The notes beneath the pieces were generated by a model, which was given only the letters and a program-made list of their open reading frames with translations, made no database searches and had not been told where the DNA came from. Positions 9,775-17,699 of a DNA stretch of 64,000 bases are shown here, one piece after another. The translations under genes were made by a program, and so were the position numbers. Origin of the DNA: Streptococcus constellatus (GTDB lineage: Bacteria; Bacillota; Bacilli; Lactobacillales; Streptococcaceae); NCBI RefSeq assembly GCF_902167705.1, contig NZ_CABHMZ010000015.1:31654-95653 (forward strand). The letters are read 5' to 3'. Each line of letters starts with the position of its first letter. The stretch's first letter is position 1.

Positions 9775-11044
9775 TTATAATACAGAATCAGGTTGTTTGT
9801 CCAGCATACGAAGGAATGGATACCAGATAAATCCAACAATCACCATATCCACCAACTGAAGAATACCTCCTAAAATGGAATTGGTTGCCAGCATTCCACT
9901 AAAGAAGACCGGAACTGTCCAAGGAACGGATACTCCTGTCGGCGCTGGCACAAGCCCTACTGCCATCACAATATAGTTAAAAGCTGTTACAACAATCGGT
10001 GCTAAAACCCATGGAATCAAAATAGTTGCATTTAAAACGATCGGAAGCCCCAAAATCACGGGTTCATTGACATTAAAGATTCCTGCACCAAGCGCAAGTC
10101 GGCCAACATCTTTATACATTGTCTTTTTCAGAACAAAGGCCATAATAATTACCACAGCCAAGGTCATACCAGACCCACCCAAGCCAACAGTAAATGTTTC
10201 CATAAATGGTTTAGAAATAATATGGGGTAAATGTTTTCCTGCTTGATAAGCTTCTAAATTGTCCAACATCAATGTATTCCAAATCGGGTCCATCACAGAA
10301 TTAACAAGAATTTGTCCATGAAGTCCAAAGAACCATAAAAATTGAACAAAGAAGATTGCAACTAAAGTTGCCCAGATACTGCTTCCCAAACCAACCAATG
10401 GTGTTTGAACAACCTTATAAATAATATCATGAAGATTGGCATTGAAAAATCCTGTCAAGCCAGCATTGACAAACAAGAATACTGACAGGGTCAATACAGC
10501 AGGAATCAGAGCCGCAAACGACTTGGCTACTGCAGGCGGAACGCTGTCTGGCATTTTAATCTGCCAACCTTTTTTTCGTTGCACGGCAGTAGATTTCCGC
10601 TGCTAAAAATGCAACCAGCATGCCAAGGAACATCCCTTTTGCCCCTAAACGGTCTAAACTCAAGACGCCTGAAATTGTTTCACCTTTTTCTGACATGGTA
10701 TAAAAAGGTGTCAAGAGAAGAAAACTAGAAAAGGAAACAGCTCCTCCAAAGATTCCCTCTACATCATAAGATTTTGATAAATAATAGCCAATACCAAACG
10801 TTACAAATACTGTCATAATAGACATTGTTGCACTTTGACCGCTACCAAACAGATTAGATAAAGTTGCTTTCGTTGCATCATTAAAAAATGGCAAATTGTT
10901 AAATACTACTACGATTGAGCCAAACATCGTTAATGGAAAGGAGAGCATAAAAGCATCCCGTAAAACAGCCAAATAACGATTGGAAGCGATTTTGTTTGCC
11001 AATGGCAACAACTTATCACCGATTTGATCTAGAAACTTGTTCAT
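9775..11044 (-). pseudogene. Lactose/cellobiose-family PTS EIIC, split by a frameshift
   Basis: Membrane channel subunit of a beta-glucoside PTS. Two open frames together give a full-length ~430-aa EIIC. The 5' part (ATG 11044 to stop at 10556) ends ...EIYCRATKKRLAD. The 3' part picks up in another frame as ...KKGWQIKMPDSVPPAVAKSF, a highly typical EIIC segment. The break is a run of seven A residues on the coding strand (10570-10576); six would restore one continuous frame exactly. It may be a real null or phase-variable allele, ribosomal/polymerase slippage, or a sequencing error. EIIA and EIIB at 12.7-13.4 kb are intact and lack another partner EIIC in the window. Confidence 0.88.
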
Positions 11045-11097
11045 CAATCTTCCCTCTTTTTCTTTTTTGATACTCTAACTATACTATATTTTTTATT

Positions 11098-11153
11098 AAA
11101 TGTCTATACTTTTTGTATAAAAGATTGACTTTTTTTCTAAAAAGTATAGAATT
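11098..11153 (+). promoter_or_regulatory. bglA promoter with probable GntR operator
   Basis: Plus strand: -35 TTGACT (11125-11130), 16-base spacer, -10 TAGAAT (11147-11152). A perfect 12-bp inverted repeat, TCTATACTTTTT (11103-11114) and AAAAAGTATAGA (11139-11150), brackets the -35 and overlaps the -10. The left arm region (11098-11133) matches 13450-13485 at most positions. It lies between the divergent EIIC and bglA starts, so one operator could serve both. Confidence 0.65.
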
Positions 11154-11186
11154 GTATTATAGAGAATTTTTTAAAGGAGAAAATAT

Positions 11187-12584
11187 ATGACATTTCTAAC
11201 ATTTCCAAAGGGATTTTTCTGGGGAACTGCTTCCAGCGGTCCGCAAACAGAAGGCCGATTTGAAGGCGATGGAAAAGGAGAGAATATCTGGGACTATTGG
11301 TACAGCAAAGAACCCGAAAAATTCTTCAATCACATTGGACCGGATAAAGCTTCCTACAATTATCAGTATTACAAAGAAGATGTGCAATTGATGAAAGCAA
11401 CAGGGCATAATTCTTTCCGTACTTCTATCCAATGGAGTCGCCTAATCCCTGAAGGCGTTGGTGCTGTTAATCCAAAAGCTGTTGATTTTTACAACTCATT
11501 CATCGATGAACTGATTGCAAATGGTATTGAACCATTTATCAACTTGTATCATTTTGACATGCCAATGGCACTGCAAGAAAAAGGCGGTTGGCTCAATCGG
11601 GAAACGGTTGATGCTTATGTAAATTTCGCAACAACCTGCTTTGAGTTATTTGGCGACCGTGTCAAATATTGGTTTACCCATAACGAGCCAATTGTCCCTG
11701 TTGAAGGTGGCTACCTTTATAACTTCCATTATCCCAACGAAGTCAATATGAAACACGCTGTTCAAGTGGCTTTTCACGAAATGCTAGCAAGCAGCTTAGT
11801 TGTCAAAGCCTATCATGAAAGCCAAGACGGAAAAATCGGAATCATTCTTAACTTAACTCCAAGCTATCCGCGTGATGAAAACAATCCCGAAGATGTCAAA
11901 GCTGCTCAAATTGCGGATGCTTTCTTTAACCGCTCTTTCCTAGATCCTGCTATTAAGGGCGAATATCCTGCTGATTTAATCGCTCTTATCAAGGGATTAG
12001 ACATGGTGCCAGAACACACAAGTGAGGATTTGCAGACCATTAAAGAAAATACCATTGATTTACTTGGTGTCAATTATTACCAGCCACGTCGGGTTAAAGC
12101 AAAAGAAAATCCTGCTGACAAAGACCCACAGAATCCTATGCCAGATGATTTCTTTGACTACTACGATATGCCGAATAAAAAAATGAACCCTTATCGCGGT
12201 TGGGAAATCTATGAAAAAGGGATTTACGATATTATGATTAACGTTCGTGATAACTACGGTAACATTCCTTGCTATGTCTCAGAAAACGGGATGGGCGTTA
12301 AAGGTGAGGAGCGCTATATCAATGCCAATGGTCAAATCGAGGACGATTACCGTATTGACTTTATCAAAGATCATCTCCGTTACCTTCATCAAGCAATTGA
12401 AGAAGGAGCTAACTGCCTTGGTTATCATCTCTGGACCTGTATGGACAATTGGTCTTGGTGCAATGCCTATAAAAATCGCTATGGTCTCATTGCCGTTGAC
12501 CTTGATAAGAAAGGCAAACGAACGATTAAAAAATCAGGTTATTTCTTCAAAGAGCTATCTGACAAAAATGGTTTTGAAGATTAG
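11187..12584 (+). CDS. bglA: 6-phospho-beta-glucosidase, glycoside hydrolase family 1
   Basis: Hydrolyses phosphorylated beta-glucosides such as cellobiose-6-phosphate after PTS uptake. The 465-aa TIM barrel shows the GH1 N-terminal signature FPKGFFWGTASSGPQTEG, acid/base Glu167 in FTHNEP, and nucleophile Glu366 in YVSENGMG. The late GYHLWTCMDNWSW segment lines the sugar site. The start has AAAGGAGAAAATAT in front. It is the only plus-strand gene of the island and is flanked by the EIIC and EIIA/EIIB units that deliver its substrate. Exact substrate is inferred. Confidence 0.93.
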   Translation: MTFLTFPKGFFWGTASSGPQTEGRFEGDGKGENIWDYWYSKEPEKFFNHIGPDKASYNYQYYKEDVQLMKATGHNSFRTSIQWSRLIPEGVGAVNPKAVDFYNSFIDELIANGIEPFINLYHFDMPMALQEKGGWLNRETVDAYVNFATTCFELFGDRVKYWFTHNEPIVPVEGGYLYNFHYPNEVNMKHAVQVAFHEMLASSLVVKAYHESQDGKIGIILNLTPSYPRDENNPEDVKAAQIADAFFNRSFLDPAIKGEYPADLIALIKGLDMVPEHTSEDLQTIKENTIDLLGVNYYQPRRVKAKENPADKDPQNPMPDDFFDYYDMPNKKMNPYRGWEIYEKGIYDIMINVRDNYGNIPCYVSENGMGVKGEERYINANGQIEDDYRIDFIKDHLRYLHQAIEEGANCLGYHLWTCMDNWSWCNAYKNRYGLIAVDLDKKGKRTIKKSGYFFKELSDKNGFED

Positions 12585-12592
12585 ATTTAGCA

Positions 12593-12627
12593 AAACTCCC
12601 CAAGATATCGGAACCCTTGGGGAGTTT
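12593..12627 (+). terminator. bglA terminator
   Basis: A 12-bp stem AAACTCCCCAAG / CTTGGGGAGTTT just past the bglA stop. The plus-strand T run is short; on the minus strand the stem ends in TTTT, so it may also stop EIIA transcripts. Confidence 0.7.
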
Positions 12628-12716
12628 AAGTTAACTGAAAAACAAAAAATAAACCTATAACATGTAACTAGTTCGCACAATGCTATAAGTTTATTCTTAG
12701 GAGGTTTATAAATAAA

Positions 12717-13037
12717 TTATTTTTCTTCTAGCTTTTTATATAATTCCAACATCTCTAACGCCACTTCACGTAATGTCATCGTTGTCATCAAATGGTCTTG
12801 TGCATGAACCATGATAATCTCGATCTTAATCTCAACACCACTTGCATAATCTTGCAACAATTTCGTTTGTGCGTGATGCGCTTCAACCAACTCTGTATTC
12901 GCAGCTTCCAATTTTTGAGAGGCTTCATCGTAGTGACCAAGACGCATCGCTGCAAATGCTTCGTGTACTGTTGCACGCGCCGTTCCACTATGAAGAATGA
13001 TTTCAAATGCTGCTACTTGTAATTCTTCTGTATTCAT
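12717..13037 (-). CDS. PTS lactose/cellobiose-family EIIA
   Basis: Cytoplasmic phosphocarrier that passes phosphate from HPr to EIIB. All-helical 106-aa protein of the IIA-Lac type. The phosphorylated His78 and metal-ligand Asp81 are present in MVHAQDHLM at the same numbering as the classical lactose IIA. It follows EIIB by ten bases and is in the same transcript. Confidence 0.92.
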   Translation of the reverse strand: MNTEELQVAAFEIILHSGTARATVHEAFAAMRLGHYDEASQKLEAANTELVEAHHAQTKLLQDYASGVEIKIEIIMVHAQDHLMTTMTLREVALEMLELYKKLEEK

Positions 13038-13047
13038 AAAACCCTCT

Positions 13048-13362
13048 TTATAGATTGTCCGTTACCACTTTGGCTAAGGCTGCGACTCCTGTTGGGATTG
13101 GAACGTAGGCTTGAGGCGGTATTTGAACAATTGGACGTCCAACTTTTTCACCGAGGTCAGCAAATTGTTTGAAATACATCCTTGTTTGAGGACTAATTAA
13201 ATAAAGATCAAACGCTGCAGATTCAATCACTTTATTTCCTTCTGTTGCTCCAATTGCTTCAACGGTAATATCTTGTCCTTGACCTTGAAGGTATTCAGTT
13301 GTCTTTTTTGCCATAAGAGAGGAAGACATTCCTGCCGCACAGATAATTAACGCTTTTGCCAT
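13048..13362 (-). CDS. PTS cellobiose-type EIIB
   Basis: Carries phosphate on a cysteine to the incoming sugar. The 104-aa protein begins MAKALIICAAGMSSSL with the phosphorylated Cys8 in the usual P-loop-like turn. The ATG at 13362 has AAGGAGAATTTTC upstream and gives the family's standard N-terminus; the frame is open about 20 codons further but without support. Works with EIIA at 12717 and presumably the broken EIIC at 9775. Confidence 0.92.
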   Translation of the reverse strand: MAKALIICAAGMSSSLMAKKTTEYLQGQGQDITVEAIGATEGNKVIESAAFDLYLISPQTRMYFKQFADLGEKVGRPIVQIPPQAYVPIPTGVAALAKVVTDNL

Positions 13363-13429
13363 GAAAATTCTCCTTAAAATATTGTATATGAGGTAAATTT
13401 TAATTAACGAATGACCTATCATTGATATT

Positions 13430-13485
13430 AGTATAACACAATCTCCGTAAAATGTCTAGTCTTTTTCATATAAAGATTATACTTT
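13430..13485 (-). promoter_or_regulatory. EIIB/EIIA promoter with probable GntR operator
   Basis: Minus strand: -35 TAGACA (13458-13453), 17-base spacer, -10 TATACT (13435-13430). The stretch 13450-13485 resembles 11098-11133 at the bglA/EIIC promoter (shared AAATGTCTA, CTTTTT, TATAAAGATT-like blocks) and overlaps the -35, consistent with a common repressor. Confidence 0.6.
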
Positions 13486-13506
13486 TATCAGAAATCTAAC
13501 AACAAA

Positions 13507-13543
13507 AAACTCTTTCTAGTCGAGTTTTGACTAAAAAGAGTTT
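13507..13543 (-). terminator. Terminator of the ABC exporter operon
   Basis: Inverted repeat AAACTCTTT (13507-13515) / AAAGAGTTT (13535-13543) extended internally by TAGTC/GACTA, followed on the minus strand by a T-run. It lies 15 bases past the stop at 13559. Confidence 0.75.
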
Positions 13544-13558
13544 CTATTGCAATTCAAC

Positions 13559-15319
13559 TTACGCATACTCTGCATCTTCATCGAATTGACTATTGTAAAG
13601 ATCAGCATAGAAGCCGTTTTGTTCCATCAATTGTTCATGATTGCCTTGTTCAATGATATTACCATCTCGCATAACCAAAATCAAGTCAGCATTACGAATC
13701 GTTGACAAACGGTGAGCAATGACAAAGGAAGTCCGTCCTTCCATTAGCTTATCCATCGCTTTTTGAATCAGCTCTTCTGTCCGCGTATCAACAGATGAAG
13801 TCGCTTCGTCCAAGATAAGTAATGGAGCATCTTTAAGAAGGGCACGCGCAATGGTCAGCAATTGCTTTTGCCCAACAGAAAGGCTCACAGTATCGTCCAA
13901 CACCGTATCATATCCTTTTGGCAAGGTCTTGATAAAGTGATGAACCCCAACAGCCTTGGCTGCCGCCACAACCGCTTCGTCGGAAATGTTTTTCTGATTG
14001 TAAATCAAATTTTCCTTAATCGTTCCCTCAAATAACCAAGTGTCTTGAAGAACCATGGAGAAGGCATCATGTACCTCAGAGCGTTTCATTTGCTTGGTAT
14101 CAATACCATCAATCGTAATCCGCCCTTTCTCAATCTCATAGAATTTCATCAGCAAATTGACAATCGTCGTCTTCCCAGCACCGGTCGGGCCGACAATGGC
14201 AATCTTTTGCCCTGCTTTTGCATTGGCAGAGAAATCATGAATAATCGTTCGATCTGGATTGTAGCCAAAGAACACATTATCAAAGGCAACATCGCCTTTT
14301 AAGGTCGTGATTTGTTGCGCCTTGTGCTCATCATTTTCCATTTCAGGCTCTGCTAAAAATTCAAATACGCGTCCCATAGCAGCGCTAGCTTGTTGAAGAG
14401 TGGTAATCCCTTGCGCAATTTGTGACAATGGTTGAGAGAAAGTCCGTACATACACCATAAAAGCAACAATCGTTCCCATAGTGACATCACCATTCAAGGC
14501 CATGCTCGCTCCAACCAAAACGACCATGACATAGCCGAAGTTCCCTACAAACATCATCAAAGGCATCATAATCCCTGAAATGAATTGTGATTTCCACATG
14601 CTGTTATAAAGATTGGTATTGAGCGTTTGAAAGGTTTCTTTAGATTCCTCTGCAGCGTTGTAGCTGACAATGACATTGTGACCAGAGTACATTTCTTCTA
14701 CATAGCCATTGACACTAGCAAGATTTTCTTGTTGTGCTCGGAAAAATCGTTGTGATTTGCCCATAATCAACGCGACAAAGACAAAACCAATCAAGACCGA
14801 TCCAATCGTCACAAAGGAGAGGATGACATTGTTGTAAAACATCATAAAGAGAACCGCAACGAGAAGCAAACTTGATGAAATCACCGTTCCCAAACTTTGG
14901 TTCAGAGATTGTCCAACAGTATCCACGTCATTTGTGACCCGCGAAAGAGTATCTCCTTGGGAATGACTATCAAAATACCGCAATGGTAATTTATTGATTT
15001 TTTCAGCAATAGCTGTCCGCAAGCGCTTGGAGAAATGCTGAATCACCGAAGAGATGATAAAGGATTGAGTATAATTTAATAAAGCGCCTGCTGCATATAA
15101 AATTGCTAAGAACAGAGCAATATTAGAGATTGCCTGCAAATCAATCTGACTTCGCATTCCTTCTGTGATGAGGTTGGTAATTTCTTTTAATTTGTCCGGT
15201 CCATAAACCGTAATAATACTAGATAGTGCCGCTCCCACAAATGCAATGAGCAATGGAAGCTGAAAGCCTTTGATATAAGGTTTCACTTGGCTAAATAAAG
15301 ATGATTTTTTATTTTCCAT
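13559..15319 (-). CDS. ABC exporter half-transporter, second subunit (RcrQ-like)
   Basis: 586 aa: six-helix exporter membrane domain (~1-330), then an ATPase with Walker A GPTGAGKT, Q-loop VLQDTWLF, signature LSVGQKQ and Walker B LLILDEATSSVD. The signature LSVGQ departs slightly from LSGGQ. The ATG at 15319 (MENKKSSLF) follows a GGAGGAATTGG-like site and overlaps the previous subunit's gene by 11 bases, implying coupling and a heterodimer. MarR plus two overlapping half-exporters matches rcrRPQ of Streptococcus mutans, linked there to competence and stress tolerance. The name is by gene order and family, not proof; generic multidrug export remains possible. Confidence 0.85.
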   Translation of the reverse strand: MENKKSSLFSQVKPYIKGFQLPLLIAFVGAALSSIITVYGPDKLKEITNLITEGMRSQIDLQAISNIALFLAILYAAGALLNYTQSFIISSVIQHFSKRLRTAIAEKINKLPLRYFDSHSQGDTLSRVTNDVDTVGQSLNQSLGTVISSSLLLVAVLFMMFYNNVILSFVTIGSVLIGFVFVALIMGKSQRFFRAQQENLASVNGYVEEMYSGHNVIVSYNAAEESKETFQTLNTNLYNSMWKSQFISGIMMPLMMFVGNFGYVMVVLVGASMALNGDVTMGTIVAFMVYVRTFSQPLSQIAQGITTLQQASAAMGRVFEFLAEPEMENDEHKAQQITTLKGDVAFDNVFFGYNPDRTIIHDFSANAKAGQKIAIVGPTGAGKTTIVNLLMKFYEIEKGRITIDGIDTKQMKRSEVHDAFSMVLQDTWLFEGTIKENLIYNQKNISDEAVVAAAKAVGVHHFIKTLPKGYDTVLDDTVSLSVGQKQLLTIARALLKDAPLLILDEATSSVDTRTEELIQKAMDKLMEGRTSFVIAHRLSTIRNADLILVMRDGNIIEQGNHEQLMEQNGFYADLYNSQFDEDAEYA

Positions 15320-17075
15320 TTTCCAATTCCTCCTTCGATAATTGTGAGTAAGCAATTTCTTGATAAACGTCGTTTGTTGCCAGCAATTCTTTATGAGTAC
15401 CCTGACCAACAACTTTTCCTTTATCCAGTACCAAAATCTGATCGGCGTCCATAATCGTTGAAATCCGTTGCGCCACAATCAATCTGGTTGTATCCTTCAC
15501 TTTTTTCGCTAATTCTTCCCGCAAAATGCGATCTGTCTTATAGTCAAGCGCCGAAAACGAATCGTCAAAAATCAAAATTTCAGGCTTGCGAGCAAGTGCA
15601 CGCGCAATCGCCAAACGTTGCTTTTGCCCACCAGAGAAATTCGTACCGCTTTGTGCAACTTCAGATTGCAAACCGTCTTCTTTTTCTTCAACGAATGATT
15701 TTGCTTGTGCCAAGTCCAATGCAGCCCACATTTTTTCATCATCCAATGGACTTTCATTGCTTTGTCCAAAGTCTAAATTACTCTTTATATCACCAGAGAA
15801 GAGAACAGCTTTTTGTGGAATGTAGCCAACTTTATTATGCAAATCTTCTAGCTGATAATCTTTGACGTTTACACCATCTACTAAAATTCTTCCTTCTGTC
15901 ACATCATAAAAACGCGGAATTAAGCTGATTAAAGTTGATTTCCCAGAACCGGTTGAGCCAATGAAAGCTACGGTTTCACCCGCTTTAGCTGTAAAGCTGA
16001 CGTGTTCGATAACAGCCTCAGAATTTTTAGCATAGCGGAAAGAGACATCATCAAATACTACTTCACCTTTGACATCTTTCGCTGTTTTTGGCTGCGTTGG
16101 AGACTCAATCGTTGAATACAAATCAAGCACTTCATTGATCCGTCCAGCAGACACCAAGGTACGAGGTAGAATGATAAAAAGAGCCGCCATGAGCATGAAG
16201 CCCATCACCACTTGCATGGCATAAGACATAAAGACTACCATATCACTAAAAATTGGCAAACGTTCTGGTAAAGTTGCGTCTTGAATCAAGTAAGCCCCAA
16301 TCCAATAAATCGCCAAAGTCAAGCCGCTCGAAATCCCCATCATAATTGGATTTAAAATCGCCATGAGACGACTGACAAAGAGATTCAAACGAGTCACTTC
16401 ATCATTGGCTCCTGCAAACTTGTCATCTTGATAGTCTTCAGCATTGTAAGCCCGAACAACACGAATCCCTGTTAGACTTTCACGCGTAATACTATTTAAC
16501 TTATCGGTCAACCGTTGAATAACGGATTGCTTTGGAAAGGCAAGCGTCATCAGAACTGTTGTCATGATAATATTCACAATAACCGCCACAATAACCGCCC
16601 AGAGCCAGTATTCTGATTTCCCAATGATTTTCGTAATCGCCCAAATCGCCATGATCGGCCCACGAGTCACAACTTGCAAGCCCATGGTAATCATGAGCTG
16701 AATTTGCGTAAGATCGTTGGTTGTCCGCGTCAAAAGACTCGGAATAGAGAATCGCTTAATCTCAGCATCTGAATAATCCAGCACACGATTGAAAATATCT
16801 GACCGCAAACTCGTTGTAAAGCTAGCCGCCAATCTAGCCGCAATAAAGCCAACTGTCACAGCACTAAGAAAGCTCGCAAAAGACAGCCCAATCATTTTCA
16901 AACCTGGATCCCACAAATCAGAAACTACTGTCCCTCTCGTCTGTAGGAGTTCTGTAATTTTTGAAATATAAGTTGGAACCTCTAATTCCAAATAAACTGT
17001 TAAACAAGTAAACAAGATACTAATGACAATCATCCCTACTTCTTTAGCAGTTAAACGTTTAAATAATTTAAACAT
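15309..17075 (-). CDS. ABC exporter half-transporter, first subunit (RcrP-like)
   Basis: 588 aa with a six-helix exporter domain and a C-terminal ATPase: Walker A GSTGSGKST, signature NFSGGQKQR and Walker B ILIFDDSFSALD. The Asp in place of the catalytic Glu after Walker B is common in the degenerate half of heterodimeric exporters; the partner at 13559 has the full LDEATSS. Its start overlaps the MarR gene by 8 bases. The three genes form one tightly packed operon controlled from 17546-17640. Confidence 0.86.
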   Translation of the reverse strand: MFKLFKRLTAKEVGMIVISILFTCLTVYLELEVPTYISKITELLQTRGTVVSDLWDPGLKMIGLSFASFLSAVTVGFIAARLAASFTTSLRSDIFNRVLDYSDAEIKRFSIPSLLTRTTNDLTQIQLMITMGLQVVTRGPIMAIWAITKIIGKSEYWLWAVIVAVIVNIIMTTVLMTLAFPKQSVIQRLTDKLNSITRESLTGIRVVRAYNAEDYQDDKFAGANDEVTRLNLFVSRLMAILNPIMMGISSGLTLAIYWIGAYLIQDATLPERLPIFSDMVVFMSYAMQVVMGFMLMAALFIILPRTLVSAGRINEVLDLYSTIESPTQPKTAKDVKGEVVFDDVSFRYAKNSEAVIEHVSFTAKAGETVAFIGSTGSGKSTLISLIPRFYDVTEGRILVDGVNVKDYQLEDLHNKVGYIPQKAVLFSGDIKSNLDFGQSNESPLDDEKMWAALDLAQAKSFVEEKEDGLQSEVAQSGTNFSGGQKQRLAIARALARKPEILIFDDSFSALDYKTDRILREELAKKVKDTTRLIVAQRISTIMDADQILVLDKGKVVGQGTHKELLATNDVYQEIAYSQLSKEELENGK

Positions 17076-17526
17076 TTGTCTCTCCTTTTTCTAAATTTTC
17101 AATATTCTGGTAAAATTTTCCCATTACCTGAAAAAAAGTGACCAACTCTTCTTCTGAAACGTCTGCCAAAAGACAGCGATCCATTTCATCAAAGAAATCC
17201 CGAACTTTATTCATGCGTTCCTTTGATTCTGGTGTCAAACGAATGGTCTTCGCGCGTTTATCTACCTCACTCACTTCCAGATAAATCAAACCATTTTTTA
17301 CCATTCGCTTCATTAAATTACTGGCAACGGACTTGGTAATGCCCAACTCCTGCTCAATATCTTTAATAAAGGTCATCTTGTCACAATCTTCGCGATGGTT
17401 CACGAAATGCAATACCTGCCCTTGCGGACCCGCCATAAATTCAATTCCTCGCTCTTTGGCAATTTTTTGAATCATAAGATGCGTCTTCCGCCCAAAGCGC
17501 TTGAATTCCAATAATGGTTTTTCCAT
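17068..17526 (-). CDS. MarR-family regulator of the exporter operon (RcrR-like)
   Basis: 152-aa winged-helix regulator. The helix-turn-helix is at about 60-90 (IEQELGITKSVASNLMKRMVKNGLI), followed by the wing SEVDKRAKTIRLTPESKE, where the Asp-Lys-Arg contact is typical of MarR. It leads the operon, overlaps the first exporter gene, and three inverted GTTCTC/GAGAAC-type motifs lie immediately upstream, so autoregulation is likely. Ligand unknown. Confidence 0.88.
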   Translation of the reverse strand: MEKPLLEFKRFGRKTHLMIQKIAKERGIEFMAGPQGQVLHFVNHREDCDKMTFIKDIEQELGITKSVASNLMKRMVKNGLIYLEVSEVDKRAKTIRLTPESKERMNKVRDFFDEMDRCLLADVSEEELVTFFQVMGKFYQNIENLEKGETNV

Positions 17527-17545
17527 TTTGATTTCCTTTCAAATA

Positions 17546-17640
17546 GTTCTCTAGAGAACCAATTGGTTTCCATGAGAACTATTCTACTATAATTCAAACG
17601 AATGTCAAGAAAAAAGTTTCTATGAGAACCATTTTTATAA
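17546..17640 (-). promoter_or_regulatory. MarR operator cluster
   Basis: Three related palindromic sites just upstream of the regulator: AGTTCTCTAGAGAACC (17546-17561), GGTTTCCATGAGAACT (17565-17580) and GTTTCTATGAGAACC (17625-17639). All fit GGTT(C/T)N-N-GAGAAC(C/T). Two flank the likely translation leader and one sits further up, consistent with repression of the exporter operon. Confidence 0.65.
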
Positions 17641-17646
17641 AAAGAA

Positions 17647-17676
17647 AATAGCTGACCAAAAAATCAGCCAGCTATT
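17647..17676 (-). terminator. Terminator after the old-yellow-enzyme gene
   Basis: Stem AATAGCTG / CAGCTATT followed on the minus strand by a long T-rich tract, 24 bases past the stop at 17700. Confidence 0.8.
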
Positions 17677-17699
17677 CCTATTTTTTCTATATAACAAGT

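Noticed and set aside
12700..12720. AGGAGGTTTATAA on the plus strand resembling a ribosome site after bglA
   Set aside because: No start codon or open frame follows on the plus strand; the sequence runs into the EIIA gene on the other strand.
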